In this document: in pieces, positions 4,916 to 11,713 of the stretch | Position numbering within the stretch: the stretch's first letter is position 1 | How the letters are laid out: each line of letters begins with the position of its first letter | From: Clostridiaceae bacterium | Lineage (GTDB): Bacteria > Bacillota > Clostridia > Lachnospirales > Lachnospiraceae | Direction: 5' to 3' | NCBI GenBank assembly: GCA_018378255.1 | Contig: JAGZXV010000183.1 | Span: 1 to 11,713, forward strand | DNA: 11,713 bases | Notes under the pieces: model-generated | What the model was told of the DNA's origin: nothing | What the model saw: only the letters and a program-made list of their open reading frames with translations | Databases searched by the model: none | Position numbers and translations under genes: made by a program

Positions 4916-7405
4916 TTATCCGTTCTTTCCATGTTTCCTGTCAGCTGCCAGAACTCTGCCGATCTCTTTCAGCCAGACCCCGACATCGATTGGTTTTGTC
5001 AGGTATCCGGTCATTCCAGCCCTCTGGGCTGCTGCGATATCCTCTTCATAGGCATTGGCGCTCATGGCAAAAATCGGTATCCCGGAATCAGCGCGCTCCG
5101 ATGCACGTATTCTCCTGGACGCCTCGTATCCGTCCATCTCCGGCATCTGGATATCCATCAGAATCAGATCATACTTACCAGGTTCCGATCCCATAAAGTC
5201 CTGCACGCATTCTTCCCCATTTTTCGCACAGGACACCCCGGCCCCGGTTTCCATGAGAATATTCCGGATTATCTCCAGATTCAGTTCATTATCCTCTGCC
5301 AGCAGAATACACCGGTCCTTAAAATCAAATACGTCCGGTTTTACAAATTCAATCCGGCTTCCTTTCTCTGTTTTATTGGATAACATATGGAGTAAAACAG
5401 ACCGGAATAACGGCTTTTGGACGAATCCGGTAATCCCCGCAGCCTCAGCTTCCTCTCTGAAATCATCCCAGGCATAGGCCGCCAGGATCATCGGTATACC
5501 GGATTCACAAACATTGCTTACAAAACCCACATCTCCTCTTGCCAGTAAATCCTGGTCGGCCAGGATGAGGCTGATGTTCTGTTCTCCCGCCTTTAAGATA
5601 TGTTTTGCCGCCTCTGCTCCATCGGAGGCCCATAAAGCCCTGATGCCCATATGTTCCAGAGTCTTAACAGTTTCCTCTCCCTGTTCTTTTTCGCCGCCCG
5701 CCACCAGAACTGTCTCACAGGCGGCTGGCCGATTCTCTTCGTCCTGCCGGTAAATGGTAAGAGGAAGGGTTACGGTAAATAAGGTCCCCCGGCCCTCTTC
5801 GCTTTCAACCTTAATGCTTCCGCCCATAAGCTCCACAAGCTCTTTGGTGATTGCCATACCAAGGCCGCTTCCTTCTATTTTGTCAACCTTGCTGTCCCGT
5901 TCCCGGACAAATGCGGAGAACACATTTTTTAAGAACTCCGCTTTCATACCGATTCCATTGTCGGCAAAAGAGAAACGCAGATTGGCGGTATTGTCATCCT
6001 CTGTTTCTAATTCTTCGATCCCGATGACAATGCTGCCGCCATCCGGAGTAAATTTAACCGCATTCGTTAAAATATTTATAAATATCTGGCTCAGCCTCAA
6101 GCTGTCGCCTTCGAACTTCTCATGTTCAATCTGATGGAGACGGATGGAAAACTGCTGGTGTTTCGCACGTATGAGCGGATAGATCATATCCACCATCCCC
6201 TCTGTGATATCAGCAAGGCAGAATGGCTCGCAGTTCAGAACTATCTTACCACTTTCAATTTTGGACATATCCAGAATGTCATTGATCAGCCCCAGCAGAT
6301 GGCGGCTGGAATGGGTGATCTTCTTTAAACAGTCCTTCACCAGCTCCGGTTCATCCGCATGGGTTCCGGCTATGGCCGTCATGCCCATGATCGCATTCAT
6401 AGGCGTGCGCATATCATGGCTCATATTGGCAAGAAATACGGATTTTGCCCGGTTTGCCCGCCTTCTGCTCTCCAGACGCAGAAACATGGTGCAGACCACC
6501 AGGATCAGCAGCAGAAACACCACTATGGAGGCAATGCAGAGGGTGATCAGGTTGTGCAGCAAAACGGCCGTCCTTTTTGTGATGACGCCCTGCGGCACAG
6601 TGCTGACCACCGTCCATCCATTTACTTTCATAGGACGGTAATATGCAAATTTTTCAATGCCGAAATCAGAATAGGCCGTCATGCCCTCGCGCTGTTCTAA
6701 AATATCATCCCGCATCTCATCCAGGCTGTATCCGGAGGAAAATTCCATATTTCCCAAAGACTGGAACAGATTGTTATATTCCATACTTCTGGCATGAATC
6801 ACCAAATCCCCTTGTCTGTTTATCACATAGGAATATCCTTCTTTATCGAAACTGTCCACCTGGACGTCTTCCCCCAGCTTGGCAGTACTGACCAGAGCCG
6901 CCAAAACCTGCCCTCTTTCTCCCGGAACAGGAACCGACATCATGACGCCACCCACCGCTTTATCATAAAAAATCCTTCTGGTAATATCTGATATATAAGT
7001 TTTCCCTTCTGATGCCGCCTTAAAAAACTCTTCCTCCGACACGTCTTCCGGTTCCGTAAATACAGCTGCTTCCAACCGGCCGTCTTGACCGGCAATGCCG
7101 ATATATTCAAAGCCCAATTTTTCAGCTATATCTTCCAGATAAGCCGCCTGCTGTGACGTCTCCTCCATGGATGAGACAAACGCTGCCGCCAAACTTAATT
7201 CCATCAGCTGCTCCGACATCATCTTTTCCATATAATTGGAAATGTAGCTGGATACCTCAGAAAGGCGGGACCGGTTCTCCTCTTTCAGAGTCCGGTCGAA
7301 TTTCCGGATATAGTTAAAAAACAGAACGCCAAACACTGCAACGATGCATAACAGCGCTGCAATGGCAAATAAAAAACGCGATTGTTCTTTATTGAGCTTT
7401 TTCAT
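4916..7405 (-). CDS. Membrane hybrid histidine kinase with two receiver domains
   Basis: An 829-residue sensor. Order: transmembrane helix about 11-33, extracytoplasmic region about 34-279 that looks Cache-like, second helix about 280-309, dimerisation box NMSHDMRTPMN with phospho-accepting H330, and an ATPase domain with N-box N448, G1 DNGIG (D482) and G2 GSGLG (512-516). Two receivers follow. The first (about 565-678) keeps D617 and K664 but has AGG where the acidic pair should be (569-571), so it is probably degenerate. The second (about 698-821) has E704/D705, D751 (LMDIQMPEMDG) and K804 and looks active. No HPt or DNA-binding domain is present. The ATG at 7405 has AGAGGAA 8 bases upstream; an in-frame GTG at 7441 overlaps the preceding gene and lacks such a site. 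It starts 26 bases after the binding-protein gene, with which it is probably co-transcribed. Confidence 0.93.
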   Translation of the reverse strand: MKKLNKEQSRFLFAIAALLCIVAVFGVLFFNYIRKFDRTLKEENRSRLSEVSSYISNYMEKMMSEQLMELSLAAAFVSSMEETSQQAAYLEDIAEKLGFEYIGIAGQDGRLEAAVFTEPEDVSEEEFFKAASEGKTYISDITRRIFYDKAVGGVMMSVPVPGERGQVLAALVSTAKLGEDVQVDSFDKEGYSYVINRQGDLVIHARSMEYNNLFQSLGNMEFSSGYSLDEMRDDILEQREGMTAYSDFGIEKFAYYRPMKVNGWTVVSTVPQGVITKRTAVLLHNLITLCIASIVVFLLLILVVCTMFLRLESRRRANRAKSVFLANMSHDMRTPMNAIMGMTAIAGTHADEPELVKDCLKKITHSSRHLLGLINDILDMSKIESGKIVLNCEPFCLADITEGMVDMIYPLIRAKHQQFSIRLHQIEHEKFEGDSLRLSQIFINILTNAVKFTPDGGSIVIGIEELETEDDNTANLRFSFADNGIGMKAEFLKNVFSAFVRERDSKVDKIEGSGLGMAITKELVELMGGSIKVESEEGRGTLFTVTLPLTIYRQDEENRPAACETVLVAGGEKEQGEETVKTLEHMGIRALWASDGAEAAKHILKAGEQNISLILADQDLLARGDVGFVSNVCESGIPMILAAYAWDDFREEAEAAGITGFVQKPLFRSVLLHMLSNKTEKGSRIEFVKPDVFDFKDRCILLAEDNELNLEIIRNILMETGAGVSCAKNGEECVQDFMGSEPGKYDLILMDIQMPEMDGYEASRRIRASERADSGIPIFAMSANAYEEDIAAAQRAGMTGYLTKPIDVGVWLKEIGRVLAADRKHGKNG

Positions 7406-7413
7406 CTGTCCAT

Positions 7414-7420
7414 TTCCTCT
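7414..7420 (-). promoter_or_regulatory. Ribosome binding site deciding the start of the hybrid kinase
   Basis: Minus-strand AGAGGAA lies 8 bases before ATG 7405, in the 26-base gap after the binding-protein stop. This favours the shorter kinase over a GTG start at 7441. Confidence 0.6.
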
Positions 7421-7431
7421 TCTTCCTAAAT

Positions 7432-8727
7432 TCAAGGGCACAACAAAGCCCTCTTTTGCCTGAGCTTATCCATATCATTCAAACACTTCTCAGCCGTATG
7501 ATCTCCTTTAGAAATCATATAATCCAGAATACAGACCGCATCTGATTGGGAAAATCCTTTGATGCTGAGCCAGGCGATGGAATCATTGTACTGTTCTTCA
7601 ATCCACCTGGCCGACTCCACATACTGAGGCGTAGAAATGCTGGCCTTCTGTCCTTTAAAAACAGGCGCCGTATAAATTCCTTCAAATGCATCATTATAAT
7701 TAAAGGGATCAGCCATAAAGGAGATCAAATCAAGAGCTGCCTCCACCTGCGCCCCATGACGGTTCACCATTAAAAGCGATAGGTTAGGTCCCTCAAAAGT
7801 TCCGTTCTCAGGCACCCCCACAAAGGCAGGCATCAGACCAAAATCAGATGGATTCCCTTTAAAATCAGTATACAGCCAGGTATCCCAGCAAAGCATCATG
7901 GCATAGTTGCCGCTTTCCAGGGCCGGGCTCATTCCATCCCAGTCATTTTCCATATAATTTTCTCCCAAATAACCGTTTACTGCCATATCACGATACCAGT
8001 CCGCCACGACTTTCATCTCCGGTAAATCGGCATAGCCTAAGCTTCCCTGATTGATTTTATTCAAAATTCCATCTTGTTTGACAATCGTATCCAACGGAAA
8101 TTGATAGAGCATCATCGTAGGAGATGCGCAGGGAAGATAAAGCGGGGTGATCCCATTTTGGAGCAAAATCTCACATGCCTGCTGAAATTGTTCCTGCGTT
8201 TTTGGGGGAGTGATCCCGTACCGTTTAAACAGTTTCTTATTATATAATGTTCCTGACACGGATGCCTCCCAATGGGGAAGCCCGATCACCTTACCGTGAT
8301 AGATCGCCTGATTAATAGCAGTATCAGTCAGATCGTCCACCCAAGGTGCATCGCTGAAATCATAAAAATTCTCATCCGGATAGAACGCATCGATATTGAC
8401 ACCGCCGAAATATAAGAGTACATCCATTCCCGGCTCCCCATCCATAAGCGCCCCAGTCACCTGTTCTTCCATCTGATCCGGTGAAAATGCTTTGATTTCC
8501 ACCACATTCCCGGTCAGATCCTCATACCGCTTAAATGCACGTGTTAAATAACTGCGGTTTAAATCGGATTCCCTTCCCCATACAGTTATAGTCCGCCCGG
8601 ACACAGTTCCCCACTCATATATGGGCACCGCTTCCGCTTCTGTCTTCTTCTCCCCCGGACTCGCACAGCTGCACAGACAAACTGCCGCCGCCAGCGCTGC
8701 CGCCCGGAAGATCATTCTTTTTCCCAT
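7432..8727 (-). CDS. Extracellular solute-binding lipoprotein (family 1, sugar type)
   Basis: A 431-residue lipoprotein anchored outside the membrane. It starts with a basic and hydrophobic signal segment ending in the lipobox LCSC, giving C21 as the lipidated residue. The mature part reads as an ABC-type family 1 binding protein (UgpB/MalE class): ITVWGRESD near 47-55, the AFKRYEDLTG motif after it, DVLLYFGG about 102-109, GLPHWEASVSGTLYNKKLFKRYGI about 149-172, and a late SFMADPFNY segment. Ligand is probably an oligosaccharide or glycoside, but the sequence does not show which. AGGAGG lies 12 bases before ATG 8727, rather far; earlier in-frame codons up to 8850 run through the promoter and the neighbouring terminator, so they are not used. 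There are no permease or ATPase genes beside it; the next gene is a sensor kinase, suggesting a sensing role. Confidence 0.9.
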   Translation of the reverse strand: MGKRMIFRAAALAAAVCLCSCASPGEKKTEAEAVPIYEWGTVSGRTITVWGRESDLNRSYLTRAFKRYEDLTGNVVEIKAFSPDQMEEQVTGALMDGEPGMDVLLYFGGVNIDAFYPDENFYDFSDAPWVDDLTDTAINQAIYHGKVIGLPHWEASVSGTLYNKKLFKRYGITPPKTQEQFQQACEILLQNGITPLYLPCASPTMMLYQFPLDTIVKQDGILNKINQGSLGYADLPEMKVVADWYRDMAVNGYLGENYMENDWDGMSPALESGNYAMMLCWDTWLYTDFKGNPSDFGLMPAFVGVPENGTFEGPNLSLLMVNRHGAQVEAALDLISFMADPFNYNDAFEGIYTAPVFKGQKASISTPQYVESARWIEEQYNDSIAWLSIKGFSQSDAVCILDYMISKGDHTAEKCLNDMDKLRQKRALLCP

Positions 8728-8755
8728 AATCCATCTAAGCCTCCTGATATCTGCT

Positions 8756-8784
8756 ATTATAGCATAGAATGGGAGACGTATAAA
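8756..8784 (-). promoter_or_regulatory. Extended -10 promoter for the binding-protein/hybrid-kinase operon
   Basis: On the minus strand, TATAAT (8756-8761) is preceded by TGC, giving an extended -10, and by TTTATA (8779-8784) at 17 bp as a four-of-six -35. Transcription would begin near 8749, leaving an untranslated leader of about 22 bases containing the AGGAGG at 8740-8745. Confidence 0.75.
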
Positions 8785-8813
8785 TCGGAAATTCAGGAAA
8801 ACTGTCCCACCAT

Positions 8814-8866
8814 AAAAGGATGGCAGGAAGTGTCCGAATACCCGGATCATTTCCTGCCATCCTTTT
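8814..8866 (-). terminator. Strong hairpin terminator after the Na+/phosphate transporter
   Basis: AAAAGGATGGCAGGAA (8814-8829) and its exact reverse complement (8851-8866) form a 16-bp stem; a short inner TCCG/CGGA pairing (8833-8836 with 8843-8846) may extend it. It begins three bases beyond the transporter stop, and the T-run needed on the minus strand is the end of the stem itself. On the plus strand a longer T-run follows, but no plus-strand gene feeds into it. It insulates the promoter at 8756-8784. Confidence 0.85.
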
Positions 8867-8869
8867 TAT

Positions 8870-10555
8870 TTACATCTCATTTTTAATATATCCAGCCAGG
8901 TTATATGCATGGTCGGATATACGTTCCATATTGCTGATAATATCCAGGAACACCACGCCTGCCGAAGGAGCGCATTCACCGCTGGAAAGGCGTTCAATGT
9001 GCTTTTCTCTCAGTTCCTCTTCTATGCTGTCAACATCATCCTCATACTGGCTGACCTTGCGCACAGAATCCATATTGCCATTCTGCCTCGCATCGATGGC
9101 ATACTCAAATGCTTTTAACACGGAACTGCTGATCTCTTCCAGATCGGCAATTCCCGTCTCTGAGAAATCAAGATTGTGTTTTACCATATATTCTGCCGAT
9201 TCTGCCAGGTTCTCCGCATGATCTCCCACCCGTTCGATATCGCTGACACTGTAGAACAAATCATTGACAATTAACTTCTGATGTTCGGTTAAGGATAAAT
9301 TATCCACTTTAATCAGATATTCGGTCAGAAGTTTTTCCATGTTGTTGATCACTTTCTCCATCTTATAAACTTCTTCTACCTCATCTATATTGCCCGTAAT
9401 TATGGCATCTATCGCCTTTTTAACGTTAGCTGTTGCAATCTGTCCCATATGAACCACTTCCAAAGCGGCCGTTTCCACCGCAAATGCCGGCGATTCGAAA
9501 ATCCTTTCGTCCAGATGGCGTCCTGCCAGAACCACCTCTTCGTCTTCTCCGGATTCCCCTTCATCCACACTGCTTTCCGGTTTTTCTTTCACCAAAATGC
9601 CGGACAGCTTAACCAGCTGGTTGGCAAATGGAAACAGCAGCGCCGTATTGGTCAGGTTGAATATGGTATGGAAAATGGAAATCTGTACGGCAGAAATCCC
9701 GCTGGTACCAAATGACGGCCTGATTGTAAATAACACAAATCCCAGCACGCCAAAAAGGATCGCTCCGATGATATTAAAACTCAGGTGAATTGCCGCCGCC
9801 CGCTTCGCTATTCTGGAACCGCCCGCACTGGAGATCATGGCAGTCACACAGGAACCGATATTCTGTCCCAATGTAATGTAGATAGCCGCCCCTGTGGTCA
9901 CCACTCCGTTCATCGCCAGCGTCTGAAGGATACCGACCGATGCGGAAGAACTCTGAAGCAATGCAGTAACCAATGCACCGATCAGCATACCTAAAAGCGG
10001 ATTGCCGCCCAATACTTCAAATGCTTTTGCAAATATCGGCGCATCCGTATATACGGAAATCGAATCAGACATCAGATCCAGTCCCATAAACAGCAGACCG
10101 AGACCAATTAATATCTCCCCGATTGTTTTTTGTTTCTGTTTTTTAGCAAATACCAGCAAAAGAGCGCCGATACCGATCAAAAACGGCGCATAAAATGCGG
10201 GCTTCATAACTTCAAATGCATCCCCCAGCTGGCTCATGGATACAATCCATGCAGTAATTGTCGTACCGATGTTGGCACCCATAATTACGCCTACGGCCTG
10301 GGATAAATTTAGAACCCCGGCACTTACAAACCCCACTACCATAACCGTGGTTGCCCCGCTGCTCTGAATAATCGCAGTGATCAAAGCCCCCAGCCCAACT
10401 GCCAAAAAACGGTTATTCGTCAACATCCCCAAAAACTGACTCATCTTAGACCCTGCAGTTTTTTGCATACCGTCGGCCATGATATTCATACCATACAAGA
10501 ACATACCAAGACCGCCCAAGAACCCAAACAGATTCGAAATGTCACTGATTGACAT
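8870..10555 (-). CDS. Na+/phosphate cotransporter with PhoU-like C-terminal domain
   Basis: A 561-residue integral membrane protein that imports or exports phosphate coupled to sodium (Na/Pi-cotransporter II family, NptA/YjbB type). The membrane part (about 1-320) shows the two inverted repeats with QSSGATT (64-70) followed by GANIGTT (94-100), and QSSSAS (201-206) followed by GQNIGSC (230-236). An acidic linker (about 325-342) leads to a helical PhoU-like region (about 355-561), with the paired metal-binding-type motifs ERVGDHAEN (441-449) and ERISDHAYN (544-552). Start: ATG 10555 has GAGGAGG (10561-10567) five bases upstream; an in-frame ATG at 10609 coincides with the predicted transcription start and was rejected. 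It is a single-gene unit with its own promoter, terminator and Pho-box-like repeats, which fit induction by phosphate starvation. Confidence 0.94.
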   Translation of the reverse strand: MSISDISNLFGFLGGLGMFLYGMNIMADGMQKTAGSKMSQFLGMLTNNRFLAVGLGALITAIIQSSGATTVMVVGFVSAGVLNLSQAVGVIMGANIGTTITAWIVSMSQLGDAFEVMKPAFYAPFLIGIGALLLVFAKKQKQKTIGEILIGLGLLFMGLDLMSDSISVYTDAPIFAKAFEVLGGNPLLGMLIGALVTALLQSSSASVGILQTLAMNGVVTTGAAIYITLGQNIGSCVTAMISSAGGSRIAKRAAAIHLSFNIIGAILFGVLGFVLFTIRPSFGTSGISAVQISIFHTIFNLTNTALLFPFANQLVKLSGILVKEKPESSVDEGESGEDEEVVLAGRHLDERIFESPAFAVETAALEVVHMGQIATANVKKAIDAIITGNIDEVEEVYKMEKVINNMEKLLTEYLIKVDNLSLTEHQKLIVNDLFYSVSDIERVGDHAENLAESAEYMVKHNLDFSETGIADLEEISSSVLKAFEYAIDARQNGNMDSVRKVSQYEDDVDSIEEELREKHIERLSSGECAPSAGVVFLDIISNMERISDHAYNLAGYIKNEM

Positions 10556-10613
10556 AAATTCCTCCTCACATAAAAAGAACATCTTTCGTATTTCTGCATG
10601 CGCAGACATAATA

Positions 10614-10643
10614 ATGATAACATAGACATGCTTTTTAATTCAA
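10614..10643 (-). promoter_or_regulatory. Promoter of the Na+/phosphate transporter
   Basis: On the minus strand TATCAT (10614-10619), preceded by TGT as an extended -10, lies 18 bp from TTGAAT (10638-10643). Transcription would start near 10607, giving a leader of about 52 bases with the GAGGAGG ribosome binding site. Confidence 0.65.
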
Positions 10644-10648
10644 TCATT

Positions 10649-10686
10649 TTTAAAAATTATGTAAAATTTCGTTAATTTTAAGTTAA
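10649..10686 (-). promoter_or_regulatory. Pho-box-like array of four hexamers
   Basis: Reading the minus strand toward the promoter: TTAACT (10681-10686), TTAACG (10670-10675), TTTACA (10660-10665) and TTTAAA (10649-10654), starting 11, 10 and 11 bases apart, and the -35 hexamer TTGAAT follows after another 11. The Bacillus PhoP site is TT(A/C/T)A(C/T)A repeated about every 11 bp; one hexamer here matches fully and the other three match at five of six positions. The gene controlled is a phosphate transporter. The AT-rich context raises the chance of coincidence. Confidence 0.5.
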
Positions 10687-10712
10687 ATCGCCAATTCTTT
10701 CCGTATCTGCTG

Positions 10713-10718
10713 TATAAT
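10713..10718 (+). promoter_or_regulatory. Candidate -10 element for the PHP-domain gene
   Basis: A perfect TATAAT on the plus strand, 98 bases before the gene. No good -35 hexamer stands 16-18 bp upstream, so it may need an activator or may not be the true promoter. Confidence 0.4.
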
Positions 10719-10736
10719 ATCCCTAAGACCGTCATT

Positions 10737-10786
10737 GATATCACTTCTTCCCGCATTTATACCACGGCGGGTTTAAAAATGATATC
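10737..10786 (+). promoter_or_regulatory. Imperfect stem-loop in the PHP-gene leader
   Basis: GATATCA (10737-10743) pairs with TGATATC (10780-10786) and CCCGC (10750-10754) with GCGGG (10767-10771). The segments between pair with two C-A mismatches and a small bulge. The loop is about 12 bases. It falls between the candidate -10 and the ribosome binding site (AGGAG, 10805-10809). It matches no riboswitch class I know. Confidence 0.4.
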
Positions 10787-10816
10787 GTGCATACATCAAA
10801 GAAAAGGAGCAGCAGC

Positions 10817-11629
10817 ATGTTTTCTGACTTTCATACACATTCTGATTTTTCCGGTGATTCCGACACTCCGGTTTCCAAACAGCTTGACGAGGCCATCAAA
10901 CTTGGCATGAAGGAAATCTGCATCACTGATCACCATGATCATGATATTATCATCCCCGGCCTGGGGCCCATTTTCGAACTGGATATCGACGCGTACCTTC
11001 CATATATGAACCGGATACGGGAGACATATTCTGACAGGATACGGGTCAACATCGGCATTGAGCTGGGTCTTCAGCTCCACCTGAAAGAGTACCTGGAAGA
11101 TTTTGTACAGAAATACCATTTTGATTTCATCATAGGTTCCAGCCATTTCATCGACCGCATGGATCCCTATTATCCTGATTTTTTTGCAGGGCGCACCGAA
11201 AAAGAGGCTTACAGCCGGTATTTTGAAATAACCCTGAAACGGGTGAAAGAATTAGATTGCTTCGATGTATTCGGCCATCTGGATTATGTTGTCCGTTATG
11301 GCCCAAACAAGAATAAATTCTATTCGCTGAAGGAATACGGAGATTTGATCGACCCGATCTTAAAAACATTGATCGAAAAAGGAAAAGGGCTGGAATGCAA
11401 CACCGGCGGTTACAGACACAAACTGGGCCATCCCAATCCCAGCGAAGAGATCTTAACCCGCTACCATGAATTAGGCGGTGAACTCTTAACCATCGGTTCA
11501 GACGCCCATACACCGGAACACCTGGCTTATGATTTCGAACGTGTAAAGCCGGTGCTGGAAAAATGCGGGTTCCGATATTATACAGTATACCATAATAGAA
11601 GGCCGGAGTTTGTTAAAATTGGGATTTAG
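10817..11629 (+). CDS. PHP-domain phosphoesterase, HisJ-type histidinol-phosphatase family
   Basis: A 270-residue cytoplasmic metal-dependent hydrolase. Metal-binding motifs run in the PHP order: H6-x-H8 (DFHTHSDFSGDS), D38-H39 (ITDHHDHD), E82 (GIELGLQ), H110 (GSSHF), H154 (VFGHLDYV), and D229-x-H231 (SDAHTP). Length and motif spacing fit the HisJ family, whose reference members dephosphorylate histidinol phosphate in histidine synthesis. No other histidine gene is nearby, so another phosphate ester is possible and I give no symbol. ATG 10817 has AGGAG seven bases upstream; an in-frame GTG at 10787 would add ten residues without motif support. The gene is divergent from the phosphate transporter; a shared link to phosphate scavenging is only suggested by position. 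Confidence 0.85.
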   Translation: MFSDFHTHSDFSGDSDTPVSKQLDEAIKLGMKEICITDHHDHDIIIPGLGPIFELDIDAYLPYMNRIRETYSDRIRVNIGIELGLQLHLKEYLEDFVQKYHFDFIIGSSHFIDRMDPYYPDFFAGRTEKEAYSRYFEITLKRVKELDCFDVFGHLDYVVRYGPNKNKFYSLKEYGDLIDPILKTLIEKGKGLECNTGGYRHKLGHPNPSEEILTRYHELGGELLTIGSDAHTPEHLAYDFERVKPVLEKCGFRYYTVYHNRRPEFVKIGI

Positions 11630-11713
11630 GGGAGAAAGTTACGCAGAAAAGCGGGGCGGAGGGATGACGGAGAACCAGGGCGGGAACCGGAACGGAGGAA
11701 CCAAACGATACAG
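11629..11713 (+). repeat. G-rich extragenic stretch, resembles the left end of the window
   Basis: Immediately after the stop of the PHP gene the sequence becomes purine- and G-rich. It contains GAAAGTTACGC (11634-11644), GCGGGGCGGA (11651-11660) and GGAGGAAC (11694-11701) followed by TAC. These match blocks on the minus strand at 246-256, 220-229 and 93-100, in the same order. An ORF opens at ATG 11664 and runs off the window, but its ribosome binding site is too close and its composition simply follows the G-rich DNA, so I do not call it a gene. Confidence 0.4.

Noticed and set aside
4850..6641. Several plus-strand ORFs of 68-177 codons opposite the hybrid kinase
   Set aside because: They lie antisense to a gene with complete kinase and receiver motifs, show no recognisable domains and are rich in residues typical of reverse-frame reading.
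8728..8850. Longer N-terminus for the solute-binding protein
   Set aside because: The extension would run through the promoter and the terminator hairpin and would place the lipoprotein signal in the interior of the protein.
10556..10609. ATG at 10609 as start of the phosphate transporter
   Set aside because: It coincides with the predicted transcription start and lacks a ribosome binding site, while ATG 10555 has GAGGAGG at ideal distance.
11664..11713. Start of a possible plus-strand gene running off the window
   Set aside because: The purine-rich tract abuts the ATG with too little spacing, the predicted residues merely follow G-rich composition, and the stretch matches the noncoding left end.

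Overview
The window looks like a chromosomal segment from a Gram-positive, low-to-mid GC clostridial anaerobe, most likely Lachnospiraceae-like. The grounds are AGGAGG-type ribosome binding sites, a YesM/YesN-type two-component pair, a lipoprotein sugar-binding protein, a 3D-domain secreted protein and a stand-alone BFD-type ferredoxin. The assignment is an inference from gene types and sequence style, not from a marker gene.

Layout, left to right. Positions 1-276 hold no gene: two perfect hairpins (4-31 and 43-70), then a GC-rich stretch. On the minus strand follow an AraC-type response regulator (277-1848) and its sensor kinase (1823-3610), which overlap by 26 bases. An intergenic region with two palindromes separates them from a divergent 60-residue [2Fe-2S] protein (3756-3938, plus strand). 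A convergent hairpin (3959-4005) lies between that gene and a minus-strand secreted SH3-like/3D-domain protein (4011-4637). This last gene appears to be translationally coupled to a 28-codon upstream ORF (4634-4720). Next, still on the minus strand, is an operon of a solute-binding lipoprotein (7432-8727) and a membrane hybrid histidine kinase (4916-7405), with a good extended -10 promoter in front. A strong hairpin terminator (8814-8866) separates it from a Na+/phosphate cotransporter with a PhoU-like tail (8870-10555). That gene has an extended -10 promoter and, directly upstream, four Pho-box-like hexamers. Divergent from it is a PHP-family phosphoesterase (10817-11629, plus strand), followed by G-rich DNA to the window end.

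How it fits together: the region is mostly sensing and uptake. Two separate sensor systems sit side by side. The YesM/YesN-like pair has its own DNA-binding output. The binding protein plus hybrid kinase has an extracytoplasmic ligand-binding component but no permease, no HPt domain and no DNA-binding output in the window. The transporter-PHP pair is divergent, and the transporter is probably induced by phosphate limitation through a PhoP-type regulator.

The points most worth a second look are the Pho-box-like array, the two-gene binding-protein/hybrid-kinase module with a degenerate first receiver, the coupled small ORF ahead of the 3D protein, and a G-rich element that recurs in inverted orientation just outside the first and last genes.
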